Positions 62,071 to 64,000 of a stretch of 64,000 bases of DNA are shown in pieces (positions within the stretch are counted from its first letter, which is position 1; every line of letters starts with the position of its first letter). The notes below the pieces were generated by a model. The model was not told the origin of the DNA, did not search any database, and saw nothing but the letters and a program-made list of their open reading frames with translations. The DNA comes from Pseudomonas azerbaijanoccidentalis. GTDB lineage: Bacteria; Pseudomonadota; Gammaproteobacteria; Pseudomonadales; Pseudomonadaceae. The stretch covers positions 1 through 64,000 of the forward strand of contig NZ_JAHSTU010000004.1 of the NCBI RefSeq assembly GCF_019145495.1. The letters are read 5' to 3'. The position numbers and the translations under genes are program-made.

Positions 62071-63753
62071 ATGAACAAGAACAATCGCCATCCTGCAGAC
62101 GGTAAGAAACCAGTCACTATTTTCGGCCCTGACTTTCCTTTCGGCTTCGACGACTGGATCGAACACCCGGCCGGACTGGGCAGTATTCCCGAGCACAATC
62201 ATGGGGCCGAAGTGGCGATTGTCGGTGCCGGTATCGCTGGGTTGGTGGCCGCTTACGAGCTGATGAAGCTTGGCCTCAAGCCTGTGGTCTACGAAGCTTC
62301 GAAAATGGGTGGCCGTCTGCGTTCCCAGGCGTTCAACGGTACCGATGGCATCGTTGCCGAGTTGGGTGGCATGCGCTTTCCGGTGTCATCCACCGCGTTC
62401 TATCACTATGTCGACAAGTTGGGTCTTGAGACAAAACCCTTCCCCAACCCGCTGACACCCGCCTCTGGCAGCACCGTCATCGACCTGGAAGGTAAAACCC
62501 ACTACGCACAGAAACTGGCGGATCTTCCTGCACTGTTCCAAGAAGTGGCCGACGCCTGGGCTGATGCCCTGGAAGCTGGCTCGCAGTTCTCGGATATCCA
62601 GCAAGCCATTCGCGACCGTGACGTGCCACGCCTCAAAGAATTGTGGAACACCTTGGTGCCGCTGTGGGACGACCGCACCTTCTATGACTTCGTCGCCACT
62701 TCCAAAGCGTTCGCCAAACTGTCGTTCCATCACCGCGAAGTGTTCGGCCAGGTCGGTTTCGGTACGGGCGGCTGGGATTCGGACTTCCCCAACTCCATGC
62801 TGGAAATCTTCCGCGTTGTCATGACCAACTGTGACGATCACCAGCACCTGGTAGTGGGCGGCGTGGAACAAGTGCCTCAGGGCATCTGGCGCCATGTACC
62901 GGATCGTTGCGTGCACTGGCCGCAAGGCACCAGTCTCAAGTCGCTGCACCGGGGGGCGCCACGTTCCGGCGTGAAGAAAATCGCTCACGCCCCCGATGGC
63001 CGTTTTGCGGTCACCGACAACAACGGCGACACCCGCGAATACGCCGCTGTGCTGACCACTTGCCAGAGCTGGCTGCTGACCACCCAGATCGAATGCGACG
63101 AAACCCTGTTCTCGCAAAAAATGTGGATGGCGTTGGACCGCACCCGTTACATGCAGTCGTCGAAGACTTTCGTGATGGTCGACCGCCCGTTCTGGAAGGA
63201 CAAAGATCCGGAAACCGGCCGAGACCTGATGAGCATGACCCTCACCGATCGCCTGACCCGTGGCACTTATCTGTTCGACAACGGCGATGACAAGCCGGGG
63301 GTAATTTGCCTGTCGTACTCATGGATGAGTGATGCACTGAAGATGCTGCCGCACCCGGTGGAAAAACGGGTGAAACTGGCACTGGATGCGTTGAAGAAGA
63401 TCTACCCGAAAGTCGACATCGCCGCGCGCATCATCGGCGATCCGATCACCGTGTCTTGGGAGGCCGATCCGCATTTCCTCGGGGCCTTCAAGGGCGCCCT
63501 GCCCGGCCACTACCGGTACAACCAACGCATGTACGCGCACTTCATGCAGGACGACATGCCGGCCGAACAGCGCGGTATCTTCATCGCGGGCGACGACGTT
63601 TCGTGGACGCCAGCCTGGGTTGAAGGCGCAGTGCAGACCTCGCTCAACGCGGTGTGGGGCATCATGAAACACTTCGGCGGTGCAACTCACGCCGAGAATC
63701 CGGGTCCAGGAGATGTGTTCAACGAGATCGGACCGATCGCCCTGCCCGAGTAA
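62071..63753 (+). CDS. davB: L-lysine 2-monooxygenase DavB
   Basis: DavB is an FAD enzyme that turns L-lysine into 5-aminovaleramide, carbon dioxide and water, the first step of the aminovalerate route. The 560-residue protein has the FAD motif VAIVGAGIAGLVAAYE (GxGxxG at 52-57), the GGRLRSQ loop and a C-terminal FIAGDDVSWTPAWVEGAVQT motif of the monoamine oxidase family. From memory it is nearly identical in many stretches to P. putida DavB. Tryptophan 2-monooxygenase is related but much less similar. davA follows 12 bp downstream. Confidence 0.94.
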   Translation: MNKNNRHPADGKKPVTIFGPDFPFGFDDWIEHPAGLGSIPEHNHGAEVAIVGAGIAGLVAAYELMKLGLKPVVYEASKMGGRLRSQAFNGTDGIVAELGGMRFPVSSTAFYHYVDKLGLETKPFPNPLTPASGSTVIDLEGKTHYAQKLADLPALFQEVADAWADALEAGSQFSDIQQAIRDRDVPRLKELWNTLVPLWDDRTFYDFVATSKAFAKLSFHHREVFGQVGFGTGGWDSDFPNSMLEIFRVVMTNCDDHQHLVVGGVEQVPQGIWRHVPDRCVHWPQGTSLKSLHRGAPRSGVKKIAHAPDGRFAVTDNNGDTREYAAVLTTCQSWLLTTQIECDETLFSQKMWMALDRTRYMQSSKTFVMVDRPFWKDKDPETGRDLMSMTLTDRLTRGTYLFDNGDDKPGVICLSYSWMSDALKMLPHPVEKRVKLALDALKKIYPKVDIAARIIGDPITVSWEADPHFLGAFKGALPGHYRYNQRMYAHFMQDDMPAEQRGIFIAGDDVSWTPAWVEGAVQTSLNAVWGIMKHFGGATHAENPGPGDVFNEIGPIALPE

Positions 63754-63765
63754 GAGGATTCCGAA

Positions 63766-64000
63766 ATGCGCGTAGCCCTTTACCAATGCCCACCGTTGCC
63801 GCTGGATGTCGCCGGCAACCTGCAACGCCTGCACCAGTTGGCGCTGGAAGCCAAAGGCGCCGATTTGCTGGTGCTGCCGGAGATGTTCCTGACCGGCTAC
63901 AACATCGGCGTCGATGCCGTCAGCGTGTTGGCGGAAGTGCACAACGGTGAGTCGGCGCAACAGGTCGCGCGCATTGCCCGGGCCGCCGGGATCGCCATTT
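63766..64000 (+). CDS. davA: 5-aminovaleramide amidase DavA (partial)
   Basis: Only the first 78 codons are in the window. The start ATG follows a GAGGA site. The protein begins MRVALYQCPPLPLDVAGNLQ and has the nitrilase-family motif with the catalytic glutamate in VLPEMFLTGYNIG. DavA hydrolyses 5-aminovaleramide to 5-aminovalerate, the step after DavB. The gene runs off the right edge. Confidence 0.92.
   Translation, partial: MRVALYQCPPLPLDVAGNLQRLHQLALEAKGADLLVLPEMFLTGYNIGVDAVSVLAEVHNGESAQQVARIARAAGIAI

Noticed and set aside
62071..63753. Tryptophan 2-monooxygenase (IaaM) for auxin synthesis
   Set aside because: The sequence is far closer to DavB, and davA follows immediately. Lysine breakdown is the better reading.

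Overview
The window is about 64 kb of Pseudomonas chromosome, most likely from the P. fluorescens complex. Protein features are typical of Pseudomonas throughout: Vfr, an RmcA-like PAS-GGDEF-EAL protein, the acidic insert in RpoD, AmgK/MurU and DavB. From memory, the gene order follows the P. aeruginosa block from about PA0574 to PA0668, read in the opposite direction. It is core genome with a few lineage-specific insertions. I see no prophage, insertion sequence, CRISPR array or rRNA gene.

Layout. 1-6.2 kb: tyrS, mepM, anmK, erpA, argC, hemJ. 6.2-11.8 kb: a flavin oxidoreductase, a DUF805 membrane protein, an SDR, a HIT protein, coq7, speD, an OsmC-like protein. 12-19.2 kb: vfr, a lipoate-ligase-like gene, trpC-trpD-trpG, trpE, gph, rpe. 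19.3-28.4 kb: an iron alcohol dehydrogenase, then an Agt-like ABC transporter with a two-component system (agtSR). 28.5-32.1 kb: a DUF3530 protein and the operon amgK-murU-djlA. 32.2-39.8 kb: lptD-surA-pdxA-rsmA-apaG-apaH-glpE. 40-46.3 kb: prkA-yeaH-spoVR, then cca. 46.4-49 kb: folK-folB, plsY, tsaD. 49-57.6 kb: rpsU, dnaG, rpoD, rmcA. 57.6-61.2 kb: a CAT-anticodon tRNA, a small pocket with an orphan metallopeptidase-like gene, and gcd. 61.4-64 kb: an Lrp regulator, davB and the start of davA.

How the genes work together. MepM, AnmK, AmgK and MurU cover cleavage and recycling of peptidoglycan. LptD and SurA serve outer-membrane assembly. The trp genes make tryptophan. RpsU, DnaG and RpoD form the macromolecular-synthesis operon. 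DavB and DavA turn lysine into 5-aminovalerate, and the Agt-type transporter 36 kb away is related to one reported to import 5-aminovalerate and GABA.

Non-coding content is dominated by REP/REPIN-type inverted repeats (near 9.5, 13.5, 20.5, 22.8, 25.3, 29.5, 46.3 and 61.9 kb) and by clear intrinsic terminators. Start codons were chosen from ribosome-binding sites and family lengths, and several are GTG or TTG. All functions are inferred from recognised motifs; no database search was run.
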